Assembly (NCBI GenBank): GCA_964195425.1
Contig: CAXMOM010000022.1
Location: forward strand, 7,865 to 71,864
DNA length: 64,000 bases
From: Glaciecola sp964195425
GTDB taxonomy: Bacteria > Pseudomonadota > Gammaproteobacteria > Enterobacterales > Alteromonadaceae
Direction of reading: 5' to 3'
The position numbers were made by a program, and so were the translations under genes. Shown piece after piece: positions 1-8,485 of the stretch (its first letter is position 1; every line of letters begins with the position of its first letter). Under the pieces are notes generated by a model. That model made no database searches and was not told the DNA's origin. It saw only the letters and a list, made by a program, of their open reading frames with translations.

Positions 1-203
1 GCTTGCTCACACGAGCGGGTAAATTTGCTTATGGCTACAGTGTGACATTAGCCGATATTTGCTTGGTGCCTCAAGTTTATAATGCGCTTCGATTTGAAGT
101 GAACATGGAGCATTTTCCTATTATAGATAAAGTGTATAAAAACTGCCAAGCATTAGAAGCGTTTGTCTTAGCAGCACCTGAAAATCAATCTGATGCCACT
201 TAG
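1..203 (+). CDS. maiA: Maleylacetoacetate isomerase (GST zeta class), C-terminal fragment
   Basis: Only the last ~66 codons are inside the window; the reading frame is open to the left edge and stops at TAG 201-203. The residues ADICLVPQVYNALRF followed by a C-terminal AFVLAAPENQ stretch match the helical C-terminal domain of zeta-class glutathione S-transferases, which isomerise maleylacetoacetate to fumarylacetoacetate in tyrosine catabolism. The family is normally about 210 residues, so roughly two thirds lies upstream. Tyrosine catabolism next to an Lrp-type regulator and leucine dehydrogenase would fit an amino-acid-degradation neighbourhood, but that link is inferred. Confidence 0.85.
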   Translation, partial: LLTRAGKFAYGYSVTLADICLVPQVYNALRFEVNMEHFPIIDKVYKNCQALEAFVLAAPENQSDAT

Positions 204-224
204 CTATTGTCTTCAACTCGCACT

Positions 225-683
225 TTAGATGGGAAGGGCGGTGGTGTTTTTTACTTGTTTCAATGCGAACGTAGAGCTTAGATGATCAACCAGTGGCAAA
301 CTGGTTAGCTTCGATTTAAGTAAATGCTCATATTCCTCTATACTTTGCACAATGACTTTGAGTAGGTAGTCTTTTTCACCACTAGTGGTATGACACTCAA
401 TAACTTCGTTTATCTCTTGCACGGCATCTTCGAATTTTGTAAGCGAATCACCGTCGTGATTTTTGAGCGTTACATATATGAAGACTGATACGCCTAAGTT
501 GAGTTTTTTAGCGTCAAGTAAAGTCACTTTTTGACGAATGATGCCGTCAGCTTCCATACGTTTAACGCGGCGCCAACATGGTGTATGAGACAAACCAACA
601 TATTGGCTAAGTTCGGCCATAGATACGGTAGCATCTCGTTGCATTACGCGAAGAATTTCGCGATCAAATTTATCTAGCTTCAT
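225..683 (-). CDS. Lrp/AsnC-family transcriptional regulator
   Basis: A 152-residue protein with the standard Lrp/AsnC layout: an N-terminal winged helix-turn-helix (about residues 4-60, including LDKFDREILRVMQRD and LSHTPCWRRVKRME), then an alpha-beta RAM/effector domain (about 68-145). Such proteins bind an amino acid and act as dimers or octamers on DNA. It is divergent from leucine dehydrogenase, with 298 bp between the two start codons, so it probably controls that gene in response to branched-chain amino acids; this is inference from position. The stretch ECHTTSGEKDYLLKV is the usual ligand-responsive core. The start is the ATG that gives the canonical N-terminus; no strong Shine-Dalgarno is visible. 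Confidence 0.88.
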   Translation of the reverse strand: MKLDKFDREILRVMQRDATVSMAELSQYVGLSHTPCWRRVKRMEADGIIRQKVTLLDAKKLNLGVSVFIYVTLKNHDGDSLTKFEDAVQEINEVIECHTTSGEKDYLLKVIVQSIEEYEHLLKSKLTSLPLVDHLSSTFALKQVKNTTALPI

Positions 684-981
684 AATAATGTTGTCTTTTT
701 ACAAAATTGGGTTAATCGGACGTGTGACGGAACCATCGTTTATAACAAATTTGTTAACTAAAATTTGAGTATAGGATGAATATCCTATAAATGATAAACA
801 TATATCTAATATTTTTATCTATTTCCTAACTAAAGAGCACAATAGCAACACTTATCCTTGAATGTTTCAGATACTATTCACTAACGGTATGTATAGTTGT
901 TATGCGCCGCTATGATAATGCAGAGTAAGCAGACTCGCATAATCATCAATTAATGCAATAATAAAAATAATGAGAAGCGCA

Positions 982-2031
982 ATGGCCCTGTTTGAACACC
1001 CCGATTTCGATAAGCACGAGCAAGTCGCATTTCACCATGACAAACTCACTGGTTTAAAAGCAATCATTGCCGTACACAATACAAATTTAGGTCCTAGTTT
1101 GGGCGGCTGCAGAATGTGGCCTTATGCCTCAAGTGAGGAAGCGTTAACCGATGTTCTAAGGCTTTCTTCTGGTATGTCATACAAGGCAGCCATGGCTAAC
1201 CTACCAAAAGGCGGCGGTAAAGCGGTCATTATTGGCAATCCACGTGAGCATAAAAGCGAAGCATTAATGCAAGCGATGGGGCGTTTTGTAGATAGTTTTA
1301 GTGGCCGCTATATTATTGCTGAAGATTCAGGCATAAGTGTACAAGATATTAATCAGATGGCCAGTCAAACGACTTATGCGTCTGGCAACAGTGCTCGTTA
1401 TTCTATAGACGGTGTAAAGCCAGATGGCAATCCTGGTCCGTCGACAGCTTATGGCGTTTTTTGTGGTGTTGAGGCAGCAGTAAAACATGTTTACGGAAGC
1501 GATTTGCAAGGTAAAACTGTGGCTATTCAAGGAATAGGGAATGTAGGGCTTCGTTTGGCGCGGTACTTACATAAGGCGGGGGCAAAGCTATTCATTTCTG
1601 ATATATACGAAGAAAATTTGCTAATTGCCCACGAAGAACTCGGCGCCACGATAGTTGACAACAATACTATTCATAGCTTAGCCGTGGATGTATTTTCGCC
1701 TTGTGCACTAGGTGGCGCGGTTAATGACAACACAATCGAATTAATTAAGGCCAAGGTTATAGCCGGTGCTGCCAATAACCAATTGTCGAATAGTGCAATG
1801 GATATAGCACTAATGAATAGGCATATTACTTATGTTCCCGACTATGTTATAAACGCTGGTGGCATTATTGATATTCATCATCAAACCTTAGATGATGGGA
1901 GCGATGGCAAATTAATGACTCAGCTTAGCAATATTGGGAATACGGTATTGACCGTTTTAGAACAGGCAAAAGAGCAGGGCTTACCTACTCAACAAATTGC
2001 CAATAAAATAGCATCTAGTCGATTTAGCTGA
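982..2031 (+). CDS. ldh: Leucine (branched-chain amino acid) dehydrogenase
   Basis: An NAD-dependent Glu/Leu/Phe/Val dehydrogenase that oxidatively deaminates leucine, valine and isoleucine to 2-oxo acids in the cytosol. The N-terminal catalytic domain shows GPSLGGCRMWPY and the lysine-containing PKGGGKAVI; the Rossmann fold shows GIGNVGLRLA; AGAANNQL and NAGGIID are also family hallmarks. An in-frame ATG at 970 has no ribosome-binding site, while the ATG at 982 is preceded by GAGAAG at good spacing, so I prefer 982 (349 residues, normal for the family). It is divergent from the Lrp-type regulator, which probably controls it. The distinction from phenylalanine or valine dehydrogenase cannot be made securely from sequence reading. 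Confidence 0.9.
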   Translation: MALFEHPDFDKHEQVAFHHDKLTGLKAIIAVHNTNLGPSLGGCRMWPYASSEEALTDVLRLSSGMSYKAAMANLPKGGGKAVIIGNPREHKSEALMQAMGRFVDSFSGRYIIAEDSGISVQDINQMASQTTYASGNSARYSIDGVKPDGNPGPSTAYGVFCGVEAAVKHVYGSDLQGKTVAIQGIGNVGLRLARYLHKAGAKLFISDIYEENLLIAHEELGATIVDNNTIHSLAVDVFSPCALGGAVNDNTIELIKAKVIAGAANNQLSNSAMDIALMNRHITYVPDYVINAGGIIDIHHQTLDDGSDGKLMTQLSNIGNTVLTVLEQAKEQGLPTQQIANKIASSRFS

Positions 2032-2173
2032 ATACAAAAATTAGCGGCAATATAACTTAGGCTTACTAGGCTAGACACTAAGCAAGGCATTAAGTCTTCT
2101 AAAGGCCCGGTTGGTGTTTCGTATAGATATTGTTCAATCGCGAATTTATCGCCTACAAAAAGCCGTTTGTTCC

Positions 2174-2202
2174 TTGCATAACCGAGATGAACTCGGCATA
2201 AT
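2174..2202 (+). promoter_or_regulatory. Sigma-70 promoter of the SRP RNA gene
   Basis: TTGCAT at 2174-2179 and CATAAT at 2197-2202 are separated by exactly 17 bp. Transcription would start near 2209, giving a leader of about 27 nt before the mature 4.5S RNA. That leader contains a short hairpin (CTTGGC...GCCAAG). In E. coli the 4.5S precursor has a 5' leader of about this size removed by RNase P, so the arrangement is plausible. Confidence 0.65.
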
Positions 2203-2235
2203 GCCGTCCTCTTGGCGAACTAGCCAAGGTTACTA

Positions 2236-2346
2236 TGGTAAACTCTGGTTCTCTCGCAATGATAGCTTGGGAACTCGGTCAGGCCCGGAAGGGAGCAGCC
2301 GTACTAATGGACTCATGTGCCGAGATGTGGCTGGAGTTTGCCACCA
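2236..2346 (+). ncRNA. ffs: Signal recognition particle RNA (4.5S)
   Basis: The conserved SRP domain-IV core is present: GGTCAGGCCCGGAAGGGAGC (2277-2296) with its asymmetric and symmetric loops and the GGAA-type tetraloop region, flanked by TGTGCCGAGATGTGGCTGG. The ends pair over ten bases (2236-2245 with 2334-2343, one G-U), and the 111-nt length matches the short 4.5S class of E. coli. The RNA scaffolds Ffh and FtsY for co-translational membrane targeting. Ends are set from the terminal helix and could be off by a few bases. The gene runs head-on into the ComFB-like gene, whose stop codon starts at the next base. Confidence 0.95.
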
Positions 2347-2616
2347 TTATCCTTTCGTTGGATGCTCATCCAAAAAATCTGCGCCCTTTTGTATTGCATT
2401 AATCACGTTCATGCGCATTTGTAGGCGTTCAGAATTGGGCAAATAAAACGCCATATCGACTTCATACCTAATATATCTAGGCGAGAGTTGGTTTAACGCT
2501 AAACAGGTCAGATCGGCTAAATAGCTATTATCTTTAGACTTTGTGAGTCCAAGTTCGACAATGTGGTCAAGCACCATATTTTCGTAGTAATTATGAATAT
2601 CGTCATCCAGTTTCAC
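2347..2616 (-). CDS. ComFB-family protein
   Basis: An 89-residue protein matching the ComFB (late competence development) family: NYYENMVLDHIVELGL near the N-terminus, then YLADLTCLALNQLSPRYIRY and a C-terminal helix. ComFB proteins are small, mostly helical and dimeric; in cyanobacteria homologues have been reported to bind cyclic dinucleotides, and in Bacillus the gene sits in the comF operon. No comF genes are adjacent here. The start is GTG at 2616-2614 with AAAGGT upstream. The stop codon abuts the 3' end of ffs on the opposite strand, with no terminator between them. Confidence 0.8.
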   Translation of the reverse strand: MKLDDDIHNYYENMVLDHIVELGLTKSKDNSYLADLTCLALNQLSPRYIRYEVDMAFYLPNSERLQMRMNVINAIQKGADFLDEHPTKG

Positions 2617-3389
2617 GTATTTACCTTTATTTCGTAAAGTTTATACGGGGTTATCGGCCTAGATGAAGTTTTTATTACCTCTTTAACTATCTTTGACGTG
2701 CTTAAAAATATTATTGAATATAACGGGCATGGCTTGCGGGACGAACTTATATCCATGTGAATGGTTTGTGTTTATTCAATGCCCATGGTGAAAGAGAGCT
2801 TAGGGTGGCTATGGAACGAAAATATGCGCTAGCCTAGCGATTAAATATAATAATTAAGCGTTATGAATCAATGTTACATGAAAAGGGGCAGAAGTAATTA
2901 CTTAAACAAAATCGATATGCTTTGTGTAGCGAGATGGTAGCGGTTTTGACAAATTCACCAAAAAACAGTTAATTTTTAGGCTCTAAAAAGCATGTTGGGT
3001 TTATTAATTGCGCTTTTTTTATAACTTGAGTAACGCCTTGTTTGTTGCGAGCAAAAAAATGAAAATAACTTCATATTAATTCCCAAAACAATAAAACTTT
3101 CCTCTAATTTGCATGAAAATCCTATAATACCTCATAAACATCTCGATTTGTCACTTAGTCAATTGTTAACAAAATGTACAGTTTTCTCGTGGAGAAATTA
3201 ACAAAAATGTTTTTTATTCAATAATCAAGCCAATTTTGTTCACTATATTTTTGCATAACGTCTCTGACTTTCTTGACATTTATGTTACATCCTGTGAGTA
3301 TTTGAGAGTGTGCCGGACTTTGTAATGGCATAATTATCAATAACTATAAACCCTATTAGGTCCCATAGTGGCCTCAACAACAGATTTTA
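2617..3389 (+). other. 773-bp intergenic region upstream of the TonB2 operon
   Basis: AT-rich DNA with stop codons in all frames and no convincing gene. It contains the ComFB ribosome-binding site at its left end and a candidate operon promoter at 3273-3301. I see no tRNA, riboswitch or clear Fur box. A small RNA cannot be excluded by eye. Confidence 0.5.
3273..3301 (+). promoter_or_regulatory. Candidate promoter of the TonB2-type operon
   Basis: A consensus TTGACA at 3273-3278 is followed after 17 bp by GAGTAT at 3296-3301, a weak -10 partly compensated by the preceding TGT. It would give a leader of roughly 80 nt before the DUF3450 gene. The -35 is strong, the -10 is not, so this remains a candidate. 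Confidence 0.4.
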
Positions 3390-4175
3390 ATGGTTGGGAA
3401 TATGTCCAAAATGAGCAATAGAACTCAAATCGCAGCTTGCATTGTAGGTGCTTTAGCACTTTCATCAGCAAGTACGGCCTTCGCCGGTCCGCTAGAAGAA
3501 GTGCAAAAGGAAGAGCGTAAAATCCATGTGGCTGCTGCTAAGTCTCAAGAAAAGATCAACGGTCTTTTCGAGCAATCACAAGATTTGCTGGTTGATTACC
3601 GCGCTGTTATAGACCAAACAGAAAACTTAAAGATTTATAATGATTATCTTGCTCGTTTAGTGGGAGACCAACAACGAGTAATCGGATCATTGCAGAGTCA
3701 AATCGACTCAATTGAAGAAACAAAGCAAAACATTGTGCCGCTCATGGGTCGCATGATTGACAGCTTAGAAAAATTTATTAACTTAGATGTTCCAATCAAT
3801 AAAGAAGAACGCCTTGACCGTGTTCAACGATTACGCGACGTAATGGGTAATTCGAGTGTAACGGTTTCAGAGCAATTTCGTCAGGTACTCGACGCATACT
3901 CTATTGAAAACGAATATGGTAACCGTATTCAATCTTATGAAGGCAATATTCAGGTTGATGGCGAAGAAATTTCGGTTGAATTTTTCAACTTAGGCAGAAC
4001 CGCATTGCTAGCTCTTACTTTGGACCAACAAACTGCTTGGACTTGGGATAACAGCACGAGAGTGTGGGAAGAGTTAGGTGGTGAATACCTAGATTCAGTT
4101 ATACAGGCTACACGTATGGCGAATGGCCTAGTACCCGAAGATCTAATTAAACTACCAATCAAAGCAGCGGAGTAA
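3390..4175 (+). CDS. DUF3450 periplasmic coiled-coil protein, first gene of TonB2-type operon
   Basis: A signal peptide (hydrophobic core CIVGALALSSASTAFAG, cleavage after TAFA) is followed by a long helical coiled-coil (about residues 35-125) and a globular C-terminal part. This matches DUF3450 proteins, which in Alteromonadales, Vibrio and Shewanella precede the TtpC/ExbB/ExbD/TonB genes of TonB2-type systems. The biochemical role is not known to me; position suggests a periplasmic accessory of the energy-transduction complex. Three in-frame ATGs (3390, 3402, 3411) compete: 3402 has GGGA but very close, so the start is uncertain. It is separated from the next gene by 5 bp and is surely co-transcribed. 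Confidence 0.8.
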   Translation: MVGNMSKMSNRTQIAACIVGALALSSASTAFAGPLEEVQKEERKIHVAAAKSQEKINGLFEQSQDLLVDYRAVIDQTENLKIYNDYLARLVGDQQRVIGSLQSQIDSIEETKQNIVPLMGRMIDSLEKFINLDVPINKEERLDRVQRLRDVMGNSSVTVSEQFRQVLDAYSIENEYGNRIQSYEGNIQVDGEEISVEFFNLGRTALLALTLDQQTAWTWDNSTRVWEELGGEYLDSVIQATRMANGLVPEDLIKLPIKAAE

Positions 4176-4180
4176 GGTTA

Positions 4181-5539
4181 ATGAAAACAACAATAAAAGC
4201 ACTTATCGCAACTGCTTCTGTTGCTTTGATGGCTAGTATGGCCAACGCACAAGCACCAGCAAGTTTGCAAGATTTACTTGAGCAAGTTAAGAACGACAGA
4301 GTATCTGAAGCGCGCGTAAACGTAGAGCGTGAAGCAGAGTTCACCAGTGCTCGCGCCGACAAGCAAGCCTTATTAAGAACCGCACAAGGCCAACTAAGAG
4401 CTGAAGAACAACGTGGTGACCGTTTAAGCGCTAGTTTTGCTGCAAACGAACAAGCTATTGTAGATAAAGAAATTGAGCTTGACCAAGCTACAGGTACTTT
4501 AGGCGAAATGTTTGGTGTTGTACGTCAAGCATCAGCTGATGCTTACGGTACAATTTCTACGTCTATTGTAAGTGCCCAGTTCCCTGGTCGTGAAACATTT
4601 TTACAAGAAATGGCTCAAGACTCTAAAGGGCTTCCAAATATTCGCGAATTGGAAGAGCTGTGGATTTCACTACAAACTGAAATGACTGAGTCTGGTCAAA
4701 TATCTAAGTTTACTGCTGATGTAGTTAATTTAACAGGTGGTTCAGCCTCTCAAGAAGTTTTACGTGTTGGTACGTTTAACCTAATTGGCGAACAGGGTTA
4801 TTTAGTATATGACGAAACTACGCAGACTATACGTCCTTTAGGTCGTCAGCCTGAAGGTTTCCAAGTCGCTTCTACTGGTGATTTACTAGAAGCAACCAGC
4901 GGTTTTGTGCCAACTTTTGTGGATCCATCGCGTGGCGCTATACTAAACCTGTTTAAGCAAAAAGCGACCATGATGGAACGCTACCATGCAGGTGGCACCG
5001 TAGGTTACATAATTACGGTAATGCTAGCTATTGGCTTATTGATTGGTGTATTCAAAATTATCCAACTTACTGCGGTAGGCGGAAAAATGAGAAGCCAACT
5101 GAACAATATCGATAACCCTTCTAGCAAAAATCCACTAGGGCGTATCTTGACGGTATACAATGCTAACAAGAATGCTGATGTGGAAAGCTTAGAACTTAAA
5201 CTTGATGAAGCAATTCTAAAAGAGCTTCCAAGCGTAGAGTCTGGTATTAATATAATTAAGATTTTCGCAGCCATTGCACCACTACTTGGTCTTTTGGGTA
5301 CGGTAATTGGTATGATTGCAACCTTCCAACAAATTACTTTGTTCGGTACAGGTGACCCACGCATTATGGCGGGTTCAATCTCTATGGCACTAGTAACTAC
5401 TGCACAAGGTATAATCGCAGCATTACCACTAATACTTATGCATAGTATTGTGGCAGGACGTGCTAAGTCGATTGTTCATGTCCTTGATGAGCAGACTGCG
5501 GGCGTTATCGCTTCGCACGCAGAGTCGGAGCAAGCATAA
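4181..5539 (+). CDS. TtpC-like MotA/TolQ/ExbB proton-channel family protein
   Basis: A 452-residue protein with a signal peptide (residues 1-23, MASMANA cleavage), a periplasmic helical coiled-coil domain (about 25-260), a membrane segment near 275-297 and a C-terminal MotA/TolQ/ExbB domain with APLLGLLGTVIGMIATFQ and SISMALVTTAQGIIAALP. This long ExbB-like protein with a periplasmic extension corresponds to TtpC of Vibrio TonB2 systems, which is needed for TonB2-dependent iron-siderophore uptake. The next gene encodes a second, short ExbB, as in Vibrio. The function is assigned from family and operon order. Confidence 0.85.
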   Translation: MKTTIKALIATASVALMASMANAQAPASLQDLLEQVKNDRVSEARVNVEREAEFTSARADKQALLRTAQGQLRAEEQRGDRLSASFAANEQAIVDKEIELDQATGTLGEMFGVVRQASADAYGTISTSIVSAQFPGRETFLQEMAQDSKGLPNIRELEELWISLQTEMTESGQISKFTADVVNLTGGSASQEVLRVGTFNLIGEQGYLVYDETTQTIRPLGRQPEGFQVASTGDLLEATSGFVPTFVDPSRGAILNLFKQKATMMERYHAGGTVGYIITVMLAIGLLIGVFKIIQLTAVGGKMRSQLNNIDNPSSKNPLGRILTVYNANKNADVESLELKLDEAILKELPSVESGINIIKIFAAIAPLLGLLGTVIGMIATFQQITLFGTGDPRIMAGSISMALVTTAQGIIAALPLILMHSIVAGRAKSIVHVLDEQTAGVIASHAESEQA

Positions 5540-5540
5540 T

Positions 5541-6065
5541 ATGTTATTCCTAGTAGGATTATGGGAAACTGTTAGAGAGTTTTTGTCATCCGGTGGTGAC
5601 GTACTATATTTTGTCGCTGCCGCGCTCTTTTTAATGTGGGTATTAATGATTGAGCGCTATTGGTATTTAACGTCGGTATTTCCAACAGTAAGAAAGAAAA
5701 TTATTGCTGATTGGGATGCACGGTCCGACACTACCTCTTGGTATGCACACAGAATACGTGAAGCATGGATTTCACAAGCCTCTGATGGTTTAACAGCCAG
5801 ACTGATAATTATCAGAACCTTAGTCGCAATGTGCCCTCTAATAGGATTATTAGGTACTGTAACTGGCATGATTGGTGTTTTTGAAACCATGTCCAGTCAA
5901 GGTACCGGTAACCCAAGATTGATGGCTGCAGGTATTTCGATGGCGACTATTCCTACAATGGCAGGAATGGTTGCAGCACTTTCTGGATTGTTTGTTAGCT
6001 CTCGCATAGAAGCAAAAGCTAAATTTCTTAAAGAGCAGTTAGTCGATAGCTTGCCACATCATTAA
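5541..6065 (+). CDS. exbB: ExbB-type proton channel subunit (TonB2 system)
   Basis: 174 residues with three predicted membrane segments and the signature CPLIGLLGTVTGMIGVFE followed by AAGISMATIPTMAGMVAALS. It forms the inner-membrane pentamer that harvests proton motive force for TonB with ExbD. An upstream in-frame extension to 5448 lies inside the TtpC-like gene; the real start is the ATG at 5541 directly after that gene's stop, with GGAG about 10 nt upstream. The short form without cytoplasmic insert is typical of TonB2-system ExbB2. Confidence 0.9.
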   Translation: MLFLVGLWETVREFLSSGGDVLYFVAAALFLMWVLMIERYWYLTSVFPTVRKKIIADWDARSDTTSWYAHRIREAWISQASDGLTARLIIIRTLVAMCPLIGLLGTVTGMIGVFETMSSQGTGNPRLMAAGISMATIPTMAGMVAALSGLFVSSRIEAKAKFLKEQLVDSLPHH

Positions 6066-6076
6066 GTGAGATTGTT

Positions 6077-6478
6077 ATGGGACGTAAAACTAGAGAAGAA
6101 AATGAAGATGCCGCAATTGATATGACACCAATGCTAGACATTGTGTTTATTATGCTTATATTCTTCATCGTTACCACTGTATTTGTCAAACAAGCAGGTA
6201 TTGACGTAAATAAGCCAGAGGGTATTACGGCTACGAAATTTAAAAATGCAAATATCTTTATTGCTGTCACAGAAGATGGCACGGTTTGGATTGACCGCAG
6301 AGAAATTTCATTAGAAGCCGTAAGACCAAACGTTGAGAAACTATTGCTAGAGCAGCCTACTGATGCAGTATATATAGAAGCAGATGTAAAAGCTAAACAT
6401 GGTGTAGTGATCAAGGTTATGGACCAAGTCAAGCAAGCGGGTGTTGATAAAGTTGCTATAGCCGTGAGGAGTTCGTAA
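6077..6478 (+). CDS. exbD: ExbD-type biopolymer transport protein
   Basis: 133 residues: a cytoplasmic N-terminus, a single membrane helix (about 18-38) beginning with the essential aspartate in DMTPMLDIVFIMLIFFI, and a periplasmic domain. The Asp in PMLD is the protonatable residue of the ExbBD motor. The stop codon overlaps the ATG of tonB in TAATG, indicating translational coupling. It sits between exbB and tonB in the TonB2-type operon. Confidence 0.93.
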   Translation: MGRKTREENEDAAIDMTPMLDIVFIMLIFFIVTTVFVKQAGIDVNKPEGITATKFKNANIFIAVTEDGTVWIDRREISLEAVRPNVEKLLLEQPTDAVYIEADVKAKHGVVIKVMDQVKQAGVDKVAIAVRSS

Positions 6479-7092
6479 TGCTTAGATTTATAGCCTCTAT
6501 TTTTCTTGGTGCTTTTGTTGCATTTTCGCTCTTTATACTAATGGCAAAATTGGTAGAAAATAATGGTGTAGCTAACAAACCGCTAGCTCCACCACCTGTA
6601 ATAGATATTATTATGGCAAACCCAGACGAAAATACTAACACCAGAGTACGTAGACCACCACCACCACCTCCGCCGCCTCAGGAACCGCCAAAGGTCGAAA
6701 TGATCGTTCCTGATGATGCAGAACCTGATGCAAATGCCTTCAGTCTAAACATACCCGGTGTTGACACCGGCAGTGTTGGAGTGAGTATAGGTGGCGTTGG
6801 TGCCATGATGCGCGACGGTGATGCCACTCCTATTGTTCGTATCGATCCGAAGTACCCACCAGAGGCAGCACGCGATGGTAAGGAAGGTTGGGTTGAGTTG
6901 TCGTTTACAATAAACGAGGTAGGTGGAGTAGAAGATGTTGAAGTTCTACAGGCAGACCCTAAGCGTATTTTCGACCGTGAAGCAAAAAGAGCATTAAAAA
7001 AGTGGAAATATAGACCTAAAGTCGTCGATGGCATTGCCCAGAGACAACCTGGCTTGAAAGTTAGATTAGATTTCACTTTGGGCGGAGATTAA
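6478..7092 (+). CDS. tonB: TonB energy transducer (TonB2 type)
   Basis: 204 residues: an N-terminal membrane anchor (about 4-26), a short proline-rich linker with eight consecutive prolines near residue 61, and a C-terminal TonB domain (about 115-204) with PKYPPEAARDGKEGWVELSF and the terminal WKYRPK strand. It transmits motor force to outer-membrane receptors such as the two receptors in this window. The linker is far shorter than in E. coli TonB, as is usual for TonB2 proteins. It overlaps exbD by one base and is followed after 1 bp by the TPR gene. Confidence 0.93.
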   Translation: MLRFIASIFLGAFVAFSLFILMAKLVENNGVANKPLAPPPVIDIIMANPDENTNTRVRRPPPPPPPPQEPPKVEMIVPDDAEPDANAFSLNIPGVDTGSVGVSIGGVGAMMRDGDATPIVRIDPKYPPEAARDGKEGWVELSFTINEVGGVEDVEVLQADPKRIFDREAKRALKKWKYRPKVVDGIAQRQPGLKVRLDFTLGGD

Positions 7093-7093
7093 T

Positions 7094-8371
7094 ATGAAAA
7101 AATTAAATAAAATTTTGATTACCGCTAGTGTTGTGGTCTTTGGTTCATATTCGAGCCTTTCGGTTGCACAGCAATCTGTACCCATTGTATGTCCGGGTTA
7201 TAAGCAGGCTAAAACTAAGCTACTGGGCGAACGCTCAGGTAAAAAGCTTCAGAAGGCTTATGAAGTTTACTTGAATGAAGAGCTAGAAGAAAAAGCACGC
7301 ATACAACAAGCTATTACCATGTTGCGTGAGATTGAGTCTAAAGAACCCTTCGACAAAGCGACAGTCGACAGGTTTTTGGGCCAGCTTTTGGTATCTGAAG
7401 AAGGTAAACAACTTGAATCGCTAGCTTTATTAACTTCGGCTGCAGATTTAGGTGTTTTGAATGCCAAAGATCAAGCTGATTTACTCAAGTTAGTGGCTGA
7501 CTTGTCAATTCAAGAAGAAAAGTACGAAAACTCTATTAAGTACTACACTAAGTGGATGGAGTTTACGTGTAAAAAAGACGCCGACATATATACGCGTATG
7601 GCAAAAGCTTACACCGAATTGAAAGATTACGACAAGGTGCTAGCGAGTGCTGATCTTGCAATTGCAAATTATGAAGAGCCTAATAAAAATCCTTATGCTC
7701 TTAAAATAAATGCATACCATGAAAAGAAACAATATGACGGTGCAGTTGCCGTGGCAGAAGTGTTGGTTGAGCTGTTTCCAGCTGAGAAAAACTGGTGGTC
7801 ACAACTGGGCTTTTTCTACATGCTAACGGAAGACTATAACAAGGCTTTATCTACATTTGCATTAGCTTACAAGCAGGGTTATTTGTCTAAAAAATCGGAA
7901 CTTAAGGCTTTAGTTCAACTGTACGCCTCTAGTGATGTACCTTTTAGATCTGCTGAGTTGCACAAGAAATATATGTCATCTGGACTGCTTGCATCGGAAG
8001 CAACTGATTTAGCTAGTTTAGCTAACACATTGCAACTTGCACGTGAGTATTCAGAAGCTGCTAAATATTACGGTCAAGCTGCCGTGAAGAGTGGTGACGC
8101 CGATTACTATCGTAAGCAAGGTGTTTTATTACTGACTGCGGAAGATTATAAAGGTGCTATAGCGGCCCTTACAAAGTCAATGGATAGCGGCACCGAGAGT
8201 GTTGGCAAGGTACATTTCTCATTAATGGAAGCTAATTTCTATGCGGGTAATTTCCGCAAAGCATATAGCCATGCTAATGAAGCTAAAAAGGATCCAGGCT
8301 TACGCAGAAATGCGCTCGCGTGGATACCTTATATAAAGCAAAAAGCTGAAAATCGCGGTATTAAAATCTAA
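7094..8371 (+). CDS. TPR-repeat periplasmic protein, last gene of TonB2-type operon
   Basis: A signal peptide (MKKLNKILITASVVVFGSYS..., cleavage near SVAQQ) precedes helical tetratricopeptide-like repeats over most of the 425 residues; units such as YENSIKYYTKWMEF, YDKVLASADLAIANYEEP and YSEAAKYYGQAAVKSG are visible. TPR proteins of this length end TonB2 operons in several marine gammaproteobacteria and are thought to be accessory periplasmic scaffolds; the precise role is not established. A strong terminator follows 20 bp after the stop codon, so this is the end of the operon. Confidence 0.8.
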   Translation: MKKLNKILITASVVVFGSYSSLSVAQQSVPIVCPGYKQAKTKLLGERSGKKLQKAYEVYLNEELEEKARIQQAITMLREIESKEPFDKATVDRFLGQLLVSEEGKQLESLALLTSAADLGVLNAKDQADLLKLVADLSIQEEKYENSIKYYTKWMEFTCKKDADIYTRMAKAYTELKDYDKVLASADLAIANYEEPNKNPYALKINAYHEKKQYDGAVAVAEVLVELFPAEKNWWSQLGFFYMLTEDYNKALSTFALAYKQGYLSKKSELKALVQLYASSDVPFRSAELHKKYMSSGLLASEATDLASLANTLQLAREYSEAAKYYGQAAVKSGDADYYRKQGVLLLTAEDYKGAIAALTKSMDSGTESVGKVHFSLMEANFYAGNFRKAYSHANEAKKDPGLRRNALAWIPYIKQKAENRGIKI

Positions 8372-8390
8372 TAGGTTTATATCGAATACA

Positions 8391-8424
8391 AAAAACCCGC
8401 ATTTATTAAATGCGGGTTTTTTTT
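8391..8424 (+). terminator. Rho-independent terminator of the TonB2-type operon
   Basis: An inverted repeat ACCCGCATTTA / TAAATGCGGGT with a tight loop is followed by eight T. It is also preceded by a run of A, so it could stop tmcA transcription from the other strand, though tmcA ends about 60 bp beyond it. Confidence 0.92.
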
Positions 8425-8485
8425 GTTCGCAATCTGCGTGCTTAAGTGGGTGTGCCTAATTGAAGTTTGTAATTTATGGTATACG

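Noticed and set aside
2111..2446. A 111-residue plus-strand open frame
   Set aside because: It runs through the ffs promoter and SRP RNA and into the antisense of the ComFB-like gene; no ribosome-binding site and no family resemblance.
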